Assembly: GCF_011045015.1 (NCBI RefSeq)
Contig: NZ_JAAKZY010000042.1
Location: 1-57,177 of the forward strand
Source of the DNA: Streptomyces scabichelini
Lineage (GTDB): Bacteria > Actinomycetota > Actinomycetes > Streptomycetales > Streptomycetaceae
Reading direction: 5' to 3'
Length of the DNA stretch: 57,177 bases
This document shows, one piece after another, positions 48,762 to 57,177 of this stretch. The notes under the pieces are model-generated. The model was not told the DNA's origin, made no database searches, and worked only from the letters and a program-made list of their open reading frames with translations. How positions within the stretch are numbered: the first letter of the stretch is position 1; each line of letters opens with the position of its first letter. A program made the position numbers and the translations under genes.

Positions 48762-50828
48762 ATGCCCACGGCACCGCGCCGGACCAGGACGCCGCTGACC
48801 GCTCTCCTCCTGGTCGGCGCCGTGCTGGCCCTCCTGTTCGGCGGCGCCGGATCCGCCTCCGCCCACGCCATTCTGACCAGGTCCGACCCAGCAGATGTCT
48901 CCGTCCTCAAGACCGCCCCGAAGCAGATCACACTCGCCTTCAGCGAAACTGTCAGCTTCTCCGGCGCCTCACTGCGCGTCCTGTCCCCGAAGAATGTGCG
49001 GGTCGACCGCGGGCCGGTCACGCACGCCGACGGGAAAAGGGACACCGCCCGGGTGCTGCTGGCGGGCAAGCTGCCCGAGGGCACCTACACGGTGTCCTGG
49101 CGGGTCATCTCCGCGGACAGCCACCCGGTCTCCGGGGCGTTCACCTTCTCCATCGGCACGCCATCCGCCGCCACCGCCGCAGTGCCGGACGAGTCCCCGG
49201 ACGACACCGCCGCCTCCCGCCTCTACGGCTCCTTCCGCTACGTCGCGTACGGCGGCCTGGCCCTGCTCATCGGCGCCGCCGTCTTCACCCTCGTCTGCTG
49301 GCCCGCCGCGGCCGGGCTGCGGCCACTGCGCAAGCTGCTGATCGGTGGCTGGACGGCGCTGTTCGCCTCCACCGTCGTTCTGCTGTTGCTCCGCGGCCCG
49401 TACGAGACCGGACGGGGGTTCACTGCGGTGTTCGACCTGTCGCTGCTGGGCCGGACCATCACCGGCAGGTCCGGGGCGGCCCTGGGCGCGCGGCTGTTGC
49501 TGCTGGCCTCTGTGGGCATCCTCGCAGTGCTGCTCGCCGCCCGGCACCGCCGCACGGCCGAGCAGACGCGGCAGGAGTCCGCCGCCGACGCAGCCGATCG
49601 TACGGACACGAGGTCCACCACCCGCGTGGGCGCGACCGCTCCGCCCGCCGACCATCCGCAGTTCGGTACCGGGGCGCGTGCGGCGGGCGCGCTGTTCGCC
49701 CTGGGCCTGGCCCTGACCTGGGCCGCCGCCGAGCACGCCTCCACCGGTATCCAGGTGCCGCTGGCGATCCCCGTCTCCGTGCTGCACCTGCTCGCCATGG
49801 CGGTGTGGCTGGGCGGTCTGGTCGCGCTGACCCTCGCCCTGTTCCGGGCACCCGCCGGCACGGTGATCCCGGCAGCGGCCGTCGCGCGCTTCTCCTGGCT
49901 GGCGTTCACCGCGGTCGCCGTCCTCGTTGTCACCGGGGTTTACCAGTCCTGGCGGCAGCTCGGCTCCTTGGACGCGCTCACCTCCACCGAGTACGGCAAT
50001 CTCCTCAGGCTCAAGGTCGCCGCCGTGTTCCTGGTGCTGACCGCGGCGGCCTTCTCCCGCCGGTGGACCGCGCAACTCAGCCAGGAACCGCAGACGACGG
50101 AAACCCACTCGGCGGCGGAGCCGCAACGCGTACGGGTGGCCGAGCGCGTGGGTGTCGGCGCCTCCGCGGGCAGCGGCACGACCGAGGGCGGGGACGACGC
50201 CGGGCTACTCGGCCCGGGCGATCCCACCGACAGCTCCAACCCGCTCGACTCCAACCTGTCCGACCCCGACCCGTCCGGCTCCTCCCCGTCCGCGTCCGAC
50301 TCGTCCGGCCCTCCGTCCTCCTCCGACCGGTACCGGCGCGGGCTGCGCCGGTCGGTCGCCGCCGAAGCCGTACTCGGTGTCGTCGTCGTGGCGATCACCA
50401 CGGTGCTCACCGGAACCCAGCCCAGCCGCGCCGCCGAGGAGAGCGCCGCAGCTGCCACCGCATCGCGGCGGCCCCCGGCGGCGGTGGTGACGGTCCCCTT
50501 CGACGTCGGTACGCCGAACGGGCAAGGCAAGGTGCAGATCACCTTCGACCCGGGGCAGGTCGGCGACAACACGGTGCAGGCCCTGGTGTTCGGACCCGAC
50601 ACCGGTGTCTCCACTGTCCCCGAACTCCGTCTCACCCTCACCCATCGCGAGCAGCGGATCGGCCCACTGGACGCGAAGCTCGTGGACAGGAAGGGGCATT
50701 GGTGGACGGAGAACCTGCGGCTTCCGCTGCCCGGCACCTGGACCATGCGCGTCACCGTGCGCACCAGCGACATCGACCAGGTCACCGTCTCCAAGAACGT
50801 CACCATCAGGCCGCTACCGGACTACTGA
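48762..50828 (+). CDS. CopC-CopD fusion copper protein
   Basis: 688 residues joining a periplasmic-type CopC domain to a CopD membrane domain. The signal ends ASA and the mature protein begins with His (H35), the N-terminal copper ligand of CopC; SADSHPVSGAF holds the second ligand region. Eight or nine membrane segments follow (about 145-560), interrupted by two hydrophilic Ser/Pro/Asp-rich loops. A C-terminal extracytoplasmic domain begins VVTVPFDVGTPNG. CopC/CopD proteins bind and move copper across the membrane, possibly as importers. GGAGG is well placed. No CsoR or BlaI site is upstream; this belongs to the flank rather than the island. Confidence 0.93.
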   Translation: MPTAPRRTRTPLTALLLVGAVLALLFGGAGSASAHAILTRSDPADVSVLKTAPKQITLAFSETVSFSGASLRVLSPKNVRVDRGPVTHADGKRDTARVLLAGKLPEGTYTVSWRVISADSHPVSGAFTFSIGTPSAATAAVPDESPDDTAASRLYGSFRYVAYGGLALLIGAAVFTLVCWPAAAGLRPLRKLLIGGWTALFASTVVLLLLRGPYETGRGFTAVFDLSLLGRTITGRSGAALGARLLLLASVGILAVLLAARHRRTAEQTRQESAADAADRTDTRSTTRVGATAPPADHPQFGTGARAAGALFALGLALTWAAAEHASTGIQVPLAIPVSVLHLLAMAVWLGGLVALTLALFRAPAGTVIPAAAVARFSWLAFTAVAVLVVTGVYQSWRQLGSLDALTSTEYGNLLRLKVAAVFLVLTAAAFSRRWTAQLSQEPQTTETHSAAEPQRVRVAERVGVGASAGSGTTEGGDDAGLLGPGDPTDSSNPLDSNLSDPDPSGSSPSASDSSGPPSSSDRYRRGLRRSVAAEAVLGVVVVAITTVLTGTQPSRAAEESAAAATASRRPPAAVVTVPFDVGTPNGQGKVQITFDPGQVGDNTVQALVFGPDTGVSTVPELRLTLTHREQRIGPLDAKLVDRKGHWWTENLRLPLPGTWTMRVTVRTSDIDQVTVSKNVTIRPLPDY

Positions 50829-50850
50829 CCGGCCACTACTGACCGGCCAC
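50823..50850. repeat. 14-bp tandem duplication
   Basis: CTACTGACCGGCCA occurs twice in direct succession across the CopCD stop codon. Confidence 0.8.
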
Positions 50851-51576
50851 TCAAGCCTGCGCGCGGGCGGCGATCCCGTCGATGTAGACGTCCAGGGAGA
50901 ACTCGAAGAGCGTGTCGGGCGGGTCGGGCTCCAACTCGCCGGCCCGCTTCAGGCTCGGCAGTTCCTCTTCCGTCTTCGGCAGTTTCCCGTCCGTCTCGGA
51001 GCGCAGCCACGGCGGCGGCAGTTGTCGCAGATCCGCGGGTTGCAGATGGGCGGGCGGCCGGTCGTACAGGATGTCCTGTAGTTCCACGAAGCCCACGACG
51101 AGCCGGATCGTCTCCATGCATGCGCGGTAGGCGTCCCGCAGCGACAGCCCCACGCTCTCGAAGAAGCCGATCAGGGCGTCCACGTTGCGCAGCATCGCCG
51201 GATGCCTGGCCATGGTGATGTTCTCGGTCAATGCGAGGGTGGTCATGCCGGGATGGCGCCGGTAGTGCGCGCGCAAGTCCCGGCAGTAGGAGCGCAGGCT
51301 GTCCCGCCATCGCCCCGGCTCCAACTCGGGTGGCTGCCATTCGGATTCGAAGATCTCGGCGGCGACGGTGAGCAGGTCGCGCCGGTCCTCGACGTAGTTG
51401 TAGAGCGCGCGGGGTGAGACGCCCAGGTCGGCCGCGAGTGACCGCATGGTCAGTTCGGCCGGAGGGTGCTGGTCGAGGAAGTCCAGCGCCGCCTGGCCGA
51501 CCGACTCGCGGGTGAGGGTGGGGCGGCCCTTGCGGTGGGTCGGCCGCCGCCTGGCCGGAGGGTCAACGCTGCTCAT
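50851..51576 (-). CDS. TetR family regulator
   Basis: 241 residues. N-terminal helix-turn-helix: QAALDFLDQHPPAELTMRSL, AADLGVSPRALYNYVEDR (recognition helix), followed by an all-helical ligand domain with a TetR_C-like region (RDLRAHYRRHPGMTTLAL). The C-terminus is longer than usual, with a Pro/Glu-rich segment. It is divergent from the MFS exporter gene with a 108-base gap containing an inverted repeat, so it probably represses that exporter and itself. Confidence 0.9.
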   Translation of the reverse strand: MSSVDPPARRRPTHRKGRPTLTRESVGQAALDFLDQHPPAELTMRSLAADLGVSPRALYNYVEDRRDLLTVAAEIFESEWQPPELEPGRWRDSLRSYCRDLRAHYRRHPGMTTLALTENITMARHPAMLRNVDALIGFFESVGLSLRDAYRACMETIRLVVGFVELQDILYDRPPAHLQPADLRQLPPPWLRSETDGKLPKTEEELPSLKRAGELEPDPPDTLFEFSLDVYIDGIAARAQA

Positions 51577-51599
51577 CAGGCAATGAGGCTAGCAACTGC

Positions 51600-51625
51600 T
51601 TAAACTTCACACATGTTGACTTTAA
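51600..51625. promoter_or_regulatory. possible TetR operator
   Basis: TTAAACT-N12-ACTTTAA, an imperfect inverted repeat (one mismatch in seven per arm) in the gap between the divergent TetR and MFS genes. Confidence 0.45.
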
Positions 51626-51647
51626 TGCGCTCGGTCGACACAGTGAC

Positions 51648-51666
51648 CCTGGTAAGGCTCGCCTAA
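51648..51666 (+). promoter_or_regulatory. iron-box-like site (DmdR/IdeR type)
   Basis: CCTGGTAAGGCTCGCCTAA matches 14 of 19 positions of the DmdR/IdeR iron box TTAGGTTAGGCTCACCTAA (consensus recalled, not searched). It lies 19 bases before the MFS start codon. Confidence 0.55.
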
Positions 51667-51684
51667 CTTTCCTGGAGTTGCCGC

Positions 51685-53001
51685 ATGCGCCGCCCGGCCC
51701 GCCTCGCCATGGACCTCAGCCCGCTCCGCGAGAGCCGGGACTTCCGCCTGCTGTACGCCGGCTTCCTCGGCGCGATGTTCGGCACCCTGATGACGAGCGT
51801 CGCGGTGGCTGTGCAGATCTACGAACTCACCGAATCGGCCCTGCACATCGGCCTGGTCAGTCTCGCGCGGGCCTGCCCTGTGGTGGTCGGCGTGCTGATC
51901 GGGGGAGTCCTCGCCGACCGCCACGACCGCCGTGTGCTGATGCTGGCCACGCGGCTCCCACTGACCCTCATGGCGGCGGCCCTGGCGGTCAACGCCCTGC
52001 TGCCGGAGCCGCAGTTGTGGCTCATCTACGTCGCCACCGCCCTGACCGGGCTGCTCGCCGGACTCGGCGGCCCGGCCATGCTGGCGGCCATCCCGTCCCT
52101 CGTGGGCACCGAGCGCCTCGCGGCGGCGGGCGCGCTCACCTCCGCCTCCACCCAACTCGCGGCTCTGCTGGGGCCCGCCGTGGGTGGTCTGCTCGTCGCG
52201 GGCCCCGGCCTCGCCGCCTGCTTCGCCGTGGACGCGGTCGGGTTCCTGGTCTTCTCGGCGGCCCTGTGCTTCGTACGGCCGCTCCCTCCGACGGCGGCGG
52301 ATGCGGGCAAGGGCGTACGGCAGGCGTTCGCGGCGGTTGCGGACGGCGTGCGCTTCGTCCGTGGCCACCGCCTCATCGTGGGGCTGCTGCTCATCGACGT
52401 CGCGGCGATGGTCTTCACGATGCCGCAGGCGCTGTATCCGGTCCTGGCCGACCAGCAGTTCGGCGGCGGCCCTGGCGTGGTGGGCCTGCTGTACGCCGCG
52501 CCCGCCCTCGGCGCGCTGATCGGCGCGGCCACCAGCGGCTGGACCGGCCGCGCCGGCGGTCACGCCCTGATCGGTGCGGTCCTGCTGTGGGGGCTGTCCC
52601 TGACGGGCTTCGGCGCCACCTCCTATCTTCCGGTCGCTCTCGTCCTGCTGGCCCTCGCCGGCCTGGGCGACCTGATATCGGAGACCCTGCGCACGGCGCT
52701 CCTCCAGCACGGCACCCCCGACGAACTACGCGGCCGGGTCAGTAGCTTGTGGATGGTCCAGGCGACAGTCTCGCCCGCCCTGGGCAACGCCGCCGTCGGC
52801 TTCCTCGCCGAACTGACCAGCGCCCGCACCGCCGTGGTCACCGGCGGCCTGGTCTGCGTCATCGCCACGCTGGCGGTCGCGGCGGCCTTCCCGGCTCTCC
52901 GCCGTGCCCGGCTCACTGCGCCACCCGCCGAGGATCCGCGGCACGCCCTCGGTGTCGATCCCGCCGATGCGGCGGCGCCGACGGACGGGTCGACGCGCTG
53001 A
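51685..53001 (+). CDS. MFS exporter, EntS-like
   Basis: 438 residues, twelve membrane segments, resembling EntS-type siderophore exporters: SRDFRLLYAGFLGAMFGTLM, VAVQIYELTESALHIGLVSL, and the loop GGVLADRHDRRVLM (about 73-86). The iron-box-like site beside the start supports siderophore export, but TetR control may make it a drug exporter instead. ATG 51685 has GGAG 7 bases upstream. No siderophore biosynthesis gene is in the window. Confidence 0.85.
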   Translation: MRRPARLAMDLSPLRESRDFRLLYAGFLGAMFGTLMTSVAVAVQIYELTESALHIGLVSLARACPVVVGVLIGGVLADRHDRRVLMLATRLPLTLMAAALAVNALLPEPQLWLIYVATALTGLLAGLGGPAMLAAIPSLVGTERLAAAGALTSASTQLAALLGPAVGGLLVAGPGLAACFAVDAVGFLVFSAALCFVRPLPPTAADAGKGVRQAFAAVADGVRFVRGHRLIVGLLLIDVAAMVFTMPQALYPVLADQQFGGGPGVVGLLYAAPALGALIGAATSGWTGRAGGHALIGAVLLWGLSLTGFGATSYLPVALVLLALAGLGDLISETLRTALLQHGTPDELRGRVSSLWMVQATVSPALGNAAVGFLAELTSARTAVVTGGLVCVIATLAVAAAFPALRRARLTAPPAEDPRHALGVDPADAAAPTDGSTR

Positions 53002-53008
53002 ATGCGCC

Positions 53009-53485
53009 CTAGGCGCCGGCCGGTTCGTAGGCGCTGATGACGTACAGGGCCTCGTCGTCGATGGCGTTCTTGTCCCAGTCCAGCGAGATCCGCACCGGAT
53101 GCCCGTCGGCCGTGTACTCCACCTCCGCCGTGTCCGCCCGGTCGCTCCGGGCCTGCTCCAGCTCCTCCAACAACTCGCCGATGGTGGGCACTTCACCGGG
53201 CAACTGCTTCACCACTCGCCGACCGCTCTCGTCGAGCCCGACCGCCTTGGCCACCTCGCCGTCTCGGACCGTCACCCGGAAGGTCCCGAGCAGGGTCCGT
53301 TCGCCTTCACTCGACTTCAGCGTGTACGTGTACAAGGAGGGCTCCTCCCAATTCGTCTCGCTCTGCGCGGCGGCGCCCGAGGGCGCGGTCTCGGTGCCAC
53401 AGGCGGAAGTTGCGCACATCAGCACACCGATCACGGCGGCAGCGGAAGCGGCGCGGGCACGGGCACGGGAGCGTACGGCAGTCAT
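53009..53485 (-). CDS. DUF6174 lipoprotein
   Basis: 158 residues: a signal ending ATSACG, then LYTYTLKSSEGERTLLGTF, RVTVRDGEVAKAVGLDESG, VPTIGELLEELEQAR and YTADGHPVRISLDWDKNAID, the full DUF6174 pattern. Function unknown; exported and membrane-anchored. AAGGAG lies 5 bases before the ATG. It is convergent with the MFS exporter, 7 bases apart, and a partial second copy seems to lie upstream. Confidence 0.85.
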   Translation of the reverse strand: MTAVRSRARARAASAAAVIGVLMCATSACGTETAPSGAAAQSETNWEEPSLYTYTLKSSEGERTLLGTFRVTVRDGEVAKAVGLDESGRRVVKQLPGEVPTIGELLEELEQARSDRADTAEVEYTADGHPVRISLDWDKNAIDDEALYVISAYEPAGA

Positions 53486-53589
53486 GGCAGCTCCTTCGAC
53501 GACGGCTACTGCTATGACGCCGGTCAGCCCGCGAACGTTCGGGGAGCCGGCTCCGGCAGACAGGCCGCCGCCCCTTCGACGCCGGCTAA

Positions 53590-53735
53590 CGCATTGAGCT
53601 CAGCACCTGGCCCTGTTCGCGTATATCGCCGACAACATCGATGTCGCCAACCGCGCGTGCGCAGGACGACATGTGCCGTCCCGGACCGTCACCCGGAAGC
53701 CCCCTGCCAGGGCGTGTAGTCGACGTCAGCGAGAC
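53590..53735 (-). pseudogene. possible DUF6174 relic
   Basis: Minus-strand pieces ADVDYTPWQGA and, in another frame, FRVTVRDG resemble the DUF6174 core; the eight residues FRVTVRDG are identical to the intact neighbour. Frames are broken and the rest is unrecognisable. Confidence 0.35.
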
Positions 53736-53812
53736 CCACACCACAACGTGCTGGTGGGAACTTCTGTCCGTGGGGGTGGAATTGGTTCCGCCCCCACAGA
53801 CGCGGCGACCGG

Positions 53813-54562
53813 TCAGCTCTGTGACGAGGCGGTGCGCCGCTTGGACAGCCACCATGCTCCGCCGCCCACGACGAGCAGCGCCACGATCACCCCGCCGATG
53901 ACCAAGCCCGCCGAGCTGTCCTCGTCCTCCTCGGCGGCCTTGGCGTCGGTCTCGGAGCCGGCGGCCTCAGCGGTCGGCTCGGTGGCCGAGGGGGTCGGGC
54001 TGGGCGTGGCGCTTTCGCTGGGGCTGGGGCTGGGACTCGGGCCGGCCGGCTTGGCGCCCGGGGCCGCGGGCTTCAACTTCAGGACCGGGGCCGGCTGTTC
54101 GGACTTCTCGCCGCCGCTGGGCAGTTCGATCCAGCGGGAGACTTCGCCGTCGCTGTAGGTCTCGACGGTCTTGAAAGCGATCTCCTTCGCGTCCGGCAGC
54201 TGCCGGACCTTGATCTTGTGCTCGGCGTCGACGCCGACCTTCAGGGCGGGGCCGCCGATGGTGTATCCGTCGCTGGTGGCCTTCAGCTTCCAGCCCTTGG
54301 GCGCCTCGCCGAGTGTCACGTCACCGGGAGCGATGCCTTCGGGCAGCACGACGCGCATTTCGGTGAAGCCCGCCGAGTCGGACTCGGCCTCGGAGACGAA
54401 GCTGAGAGTGACGTTCTCGGCCAGGGCCTGCGGGGTGTCGGCCTCGACCTCCGCGTGCGCGGCGGCCGGTGCGGCCAGGGCGAGCGTGGCCGTCAGCGCG
54501 GCGGCACCGGCGAGTGCGATACGACGGCCCGCACGGGCCACCGCGTGGTGGGACACGGACAC
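53813..54562 (-). CDS. YcnI-like copper-associated protein (DUF1775)
   Basis: 249 residues: a signal peptide ending PAAAHAEVEAD, so the mature protein begins with His, the YcnI copper ligand; then the DUF1775 domain (NVTLSFVSEAESDSAGFTEM, VVLPEGIAPGDVTLGEAPKG), a Pro/Ser/Thr-rich linker and a C-terminal membrane helix (GLVIGGVIVALLVVGGGAWW). YcnI domains bind Cu(II) outside the cell. GTG 54562 has AAGGAG 7 bases upstream. The start lies inside the upstream membrane gene's 3' end (70-base overlap). Confidence 0.92.
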   Translation of the reverse strand: MSVSHHAVARAGRRIALAGAAALTATLALAAPAAAHAEVEADTPQALAENVTLSFVSEAESDSAGFTEMRVVLPEGIAPGDVTLGEAPKGWKLKATSDGYTIGGPALKVGVDAEHKIKVRQLPDAKEIAFKTVETYSDGEVSRWIELPSGGEKSEQPAPVLKLKPAAPGAKPAGPSPSPSPSESATPSPTPSATEPTAEAAGSETDAKAAEEDEDSSAGLVIGGVIVALLVVGGGAWWLSKRRTASSQS

Positions 54563-55305
54563 AGGGGAACTCCTTGTTGGTACGGAAAGAACCGGCCCCA
54601 CAGACACCGGGGCCGGTGACGGACCGGAAGCTGCTCCCTGCGCGGTGGCCCCCTGCGCACCACCGTGTGCTCCAGTACGTCGTCCCCTGCTTGTACCGCC
54701 ACATCGAAGGAGGCGTCCGGCCGCCGGTCGGGCAGCGCGAACAACACCCTGCCGGTGCCGTGGACCGGACGCGGCAGTACATGGGCCAGGGCGGCCGCGG
54801 CCGCCCTGGCGAGCGTGCGGAGTGTGCCGAGCGCGGCCGTCATCCGCGCATCCGTCCGGTGCAGCAGCCAGGCCACGATCAGCGCGGCGACCCCGTGCAC
54901 GGTCGTCATCGCCGCCCCGGCGTGGTGCCAGGCGTGACCGTCCCCCGCCGCTGCAGCGCCATGCCCGGCGTGCATGGCGTGTCCCGGTACCGCCGCCTGC
55001 GTGTCGCCGTCCGCGAAGGACAGCGCGAGATGCAGCATCCCTTGCGTCGCCAACGTGAACACCACGGTCGCGGTCGGCGCGTAACGGCGCCGTGCCAGCG
55101 GCCAGACCGCTACGAACTGGGCCACGACCGCCGCGCCCACCAGCCGCCAGGGCACCGTCCCTTCGGCGATCGCGTGATGGCCGAAGGTCGCGAGCACGGT
55201 ACCGAGCACGGCGAACAGACCGGCCCGTGCGCACGTGCCCGCGCGGCCGGCCCGGCCCGTCTCCCCGGCACGCCGCTCGTCCCCGGTCACGTGATCATGA
55301 GGCAC
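54493..55305 (-). CDS. membrane protein upstream of YcnI
   Basis: 270 residues with about four or five membrane segments and a His/Met-containing loop (GHAMHAGHGAAAAGDGHAWH, about 107-127). The last ~50 residues, past HTVVRRGPPR, have no family character and overlap the YcnI start region, so the reading frame may have shifted near 54640 and the true end may be earlier. GTG 55305 is the likely start, with another at 55290. It is probably co-transcribed with YcnI and may also be copper-related. Confidence 0.7.
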   Translation of the reverse strand: MPHDHVTGDERRAGETGRAGRAGTCARAGLFAVLGTVLATFGHHAIAEGTVPWRLVGAAVVAQFVAVWPLARRRYAPTATVVFTLATQGMLHLALSFADGDTQAAVPGHAMHAGHGAAAAGDGHAWHHAGAAMTTVHGVAALIVAWLLHRTDARMTAALGTLRTLARAAAAALAHVLPRPVHGTGRVLFALPDRRPDASFDVAVQAGDDVLEHTVVRRGPPRREQLPVRHRPRCLWGRFFPYQQGVPLCPCPTTRWPVRAVVSHSPVPPR

Positions 55306-55368
55306 GGTCGCCCATCATCCCCCACCAGTTGGCGGCCGTCCTGGAAACTGCCGTTCGACGCCGCACGA

Positions 55369-55887
55369 TCAGGCTCGGGCACTGATCGCCTCGGCGAGCC
55401 GGTCGGGGGTGCGGGTGGAGAGGTAGAGGTAGGGGGTGGGATCGTCCGGGTCGATGACCTCGATGCGTACCGCGGTCGTGATGTAGCTGCGCATCAGCAT
55501 GAAAGCCCGCAGGTCCGCCTTGTACGTACGCCATGCCCGCGCCTCCTCACCTTCCAGAACCTCAGCATCACCCAGTGCTTTCAGGGGGATGCGGGCGTCA
55601 CCGGCAACCAGCAGTTCCCCTGTGACCCGGATCCGCATCGAGCCCTGCGCGCTGACGTAGAAACCGGCGAGGCACGTACCCGCCACCAGGGCGATGAGGG
55701 CGGCGATCAGACCGTACGGCAGGAAGACCAGGGCCATGGAGAGGCCGAAGAGTGCGGCGATGACCCACCAGGCTTTGGGTGCCGTGAGGTGTTCGTCGTA
55801 CCTGAGGGTCTTGTCGAGGGTCACGGCGGTCACCTTGTCGTATACGTCGGGGTCGGCGGGGCTGTTCACGGGGTTCACGGGGTTCAC
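55369..55887 (-). CDS. DUF3093 membrane protein
   Basis: 172 residues: a repeat-coded N-terminus (NPVNPVN), then YDEHLTAPKAWWVIAALFGL, two membrane segments and a PH-like C-terminal domain (GELLVAGDARIPLKALGDAE, PTPYLYLSTRTPDRLAEAI). DUF3093 has no known function. The GTG start overlaps the carbonic anhydrase stop (GTGA), so the two are coupled. Confidence 0.8.
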   Translation of the reverse strand: MNPVNPVNSPADPDVYDKVTAVTLDKTLRYDEHLTAPKAWWVIAALFGLSMALVFLPYGLIAALIALVAGTCLAGFYVSAQGSMRIRVTGELLVAGDARIPLKALGDAEVLEGEEARAWRTYKADLRAFMLMRSYITTAVRIEVIDPDDPTPYLYLSTRTPDRLAEAISARA

Positions 55888-56456
55888 AGGGGGAGGAAGG
55901 CGCTGGCGCGCGGCTGGTACTGGAGGCAGGCACCGGTGTCGACGTCGTAGAACCAGGCGTGCAGGCGCAGGGACCGGTCGGCGAGCCGGGGTATGACGGA
56001 CGGGTAGCCGCTGAGAGCGTCGAGTTGGGCCAGGGTGTGCCACTGGCCGGCGGCTGTGTCGTCTCCGGCAAGTGCAAGGGCCGAATCGTCCGGCCACGAC
56101 ATGTCGTTCGCCGGCAACGTCTCGGCCCGACGTACGGCATCACTGGCGACGTCGCACCGCGAGTGGCCGCACGCGATGATGTCCGAGACCTTCAGTTCCT
56201 CGACGGCGTACTCGATCGTGCGCGCTTCGCCCGACAGGGCTTGGGTGTCACGCCGGGGGATCTGCCCGCCGTAGGTGCGCAGTTCGAAGAGGTCCCCGGG
56301 CCGGGCCCCGGTGAGAAGGGCGGGGATCACTCGGGCGTCCGAGCATGAGACGAACAGCGCGCGGGGACGGTGGCCGCCCGCGAGGTCGCCGAGGTCCATG
56401 CCGTGCGCGGCCACGCGGGCGCGGAAGACGCGGGCCTGGTCGATGAGGTACTGCAT
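55884..56456 (-). CDS. beta-carbonic anhydrase
   Basis: 190 residues; interconverts CO2 and bicarbonate. Zinc-site residues C38, D40 and R42 in SCSDARV and H98 in CGHSRCD are present. The paired Cys after His is shifted: C96-G-H98-S-R-C101 is the normal CGHxxC pattern. AAGGGG lies 5 bases before the ATG. It is intact, unlike the relic at 46.9-47.3 kb, and shares only the general family with it. Confidence 0.92.
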   Translation of the reverse strand: MQYLIDQARVFRARVAAHGMDLGDLAGGHRPRALFVSCSDARVIPALLTGARPGDLFELRTYGGQIPRRDTQALSGEARTIEYAVEELKVSDIIACGHSRCDVASDAVRRAETLPANDMSWPDDSALALAGDDTAAGQWHTLAQLDALSGYPSVIPRLADRSLRLHAWFYDVDTGACLQYQPRASAFLPL

Positions 56457-56477
56457 GTGTGCCCCTTATCCACTGCG

Positions 56478-57146
56478 TCAGTCGGAGAGCCGGGCGTCGA
56501 TGAGCGCCTTGAACGCCTCGTACGAACCGGGGGTGGCGACCGTTTCTCCGTCGAGGAAGAAGGTCGGGGTGCCCTGGACGCCCAGCCCGAGCCCATCGCG
56601 CTGGTCGGCCTGCACCCGTGCCGCGACCTTCGGATCCTTCAGGTCGGCGTCGAACTCATTCAGATCCAGGCCGAGTTGCTTCGCGTACCCCCGGAAGACG
56701 TCCTGCTTGGACTCCTGCGCCTCGCCCCACTCCTTCTGGGTGGTGAAGAGCTTGGTGTACATCTCCTCGAACTTCCCCTGCCGGGCGGCCGCTTCGGCGG
56801 TGCGCGCGGCGAGTTCGCCGTTGCGGTGGCCGGGCATGGGGAAGTAGCGGGCCACGAACGTGACGCGGTCGCCGTACTCCTCGCGCAGTTGCTCCACGAC
56901 CGGGTACATCGCCCCGCATCCCTCGCACTCGAAGTCCAGAAACTCCACGAGGGTCAGCTCGCTCTTCTTCGGGTCGGTGAGGCGGTGGCTGGTGTCGCGT
57001 ATGGGCATCGCCTCGGCGGCGGGCTGGACGTCCAGCCCGCCCGAGTCGCGGTCGTCGGGGGAGAACAGCAGGAAGGAGCCGAGGGCGGCGGCGAAACCGG
57101 CCACGATCACCGCGGCGACGATCAGGTGCTTGTGCAGCTTCTTCAT
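56478..57146 (-). CDS. DsbA-like thioredoxin-fold protein
   Basis: 222 residues: an N-terminal membrane anchor (HLIVAAVIVAGFAAALGSFLLF), then a DsbA/thioredoxin_4 domain with active site C74-E-G-C77 in LDFECEGCGAM, and the cis-Pro loop GTPTFF (about 195-200). It would form or isomerise disulfides outside the membrane. GAGGAA is next to the ATG. The genes upstream lie outside the window; a VKOR partner is often found there. Confidence 0.93.
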   Translation of the reverse strand: MKKLHKHLIVAAVIVAGFAAALGSFLLFSPDDRDSGGLDVQPAAEAMPIRDTSHRLTDPKKSELTLVEFLDFECEGCGAMYPVVEQLREEYGDRVTFVARYFPMPGHRNGELAARTAEAAARQGKFEEMYTKLFTTQKEWGEAQESKQDVFRGYAKQLGLDLNEFDADLKDPKVAARVQADQRDGLGLGVQGTPTFFLDGETVATPGSYEAFKALIDARLSD

Positions 57147-57177
57147 GATTCCTCGGTGGGGTCGGTAGGGACGGGGC

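Overview
The window is high-GC DNA with GTG/TTG starts, Tat/lipoprotein signals and gene families typical of Streptomyces; I read it as a Streptomyces chromosome segment. It has ordinary flanks and a long accessory island that handles copper and remodels the cell envelope.

Layout. 0.1-3.4 kb: an MFS transporter and a two-gene transketolase. 3.5 kb: tRNA-Pro(GGG), followed by a decayed stretch with two tRNA-like relics and a broken methyltransferase. 5.5-23 kb: copper genes (DUF4396 protein, CopA ATPase, CopZ chaperone, DUF5134 and DUF6153 proteins, multicopper oxidase, Met-rich secreted lipoprotein, small membrane proteins), an L,D-transpeptidase and a DegT-type PLP enzyme. 23-30 kb: methyltransferase-DUF2218 pair, IS110 relic, a polar amino acid ABC transporter joined to a class V PLP enzyme, and a Ni/Co-type transporter. 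30-36.7 kb: BNR-repeat lipoprotein, NlpC/P60 hydrolase, a BlaI-type repressor with an M56 metalloprotease, three DUF6153 proteins and a DUF305 lipoprotein. 36.8-41.2 kb: cysteine-synthase-like enzyme, MFS transporter and serA. 41.4-46.3 kb: VanW protein, GNAT and M15 D,D-carboxypeptidase-like lipoprotein. 46.5-48 kb: decayed carbonic anhydrase and SulP genes. 48-57 kb: CopC-CopD fusion, TetR, an MFS exporter behind an iron-box-like site, DUF6174, YcnI, DUF3093, carbonic anhydrase and a DsbA-like protein.

Two operator families tie the island together. Four copies of TACCCC-N3-GGGGTA, a CsoR-type copper operator, precede the DUF4396 gene, copZ-copA, the DUF6153-multicopper oxidase pair and the ABC/PLP operon. 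About thirteen copies of a CTAA-N5-TTAG dyad, including relaxed and perfect CTAC-N5-GTAG forms, precede most other island genes. The only obvious candidate regulator is the BlaI-M56 pair at 32.7-34.0 kb. My main hypothesis is a copper- or envelope-stress regulon that adds peptidoglycan enzymes (L,D-transpeptidase, D,D-carboxypeptidase, NlpC/P60, VanW) and a serine/cysteine/sulfur supply to classical copper efflux and oxidation.

The island is also rich in gene relics (methyltransferases, MFS, Lnt, LVIVD, ResB, copZ tail, DUF2269, carbonic anhydrase-SulP, IS110), which suggests repeated gain and loss. No csoR, integrase, CRISPR array or complete insertion sequence was found. All family calls come from reading motifs; no database search was run.
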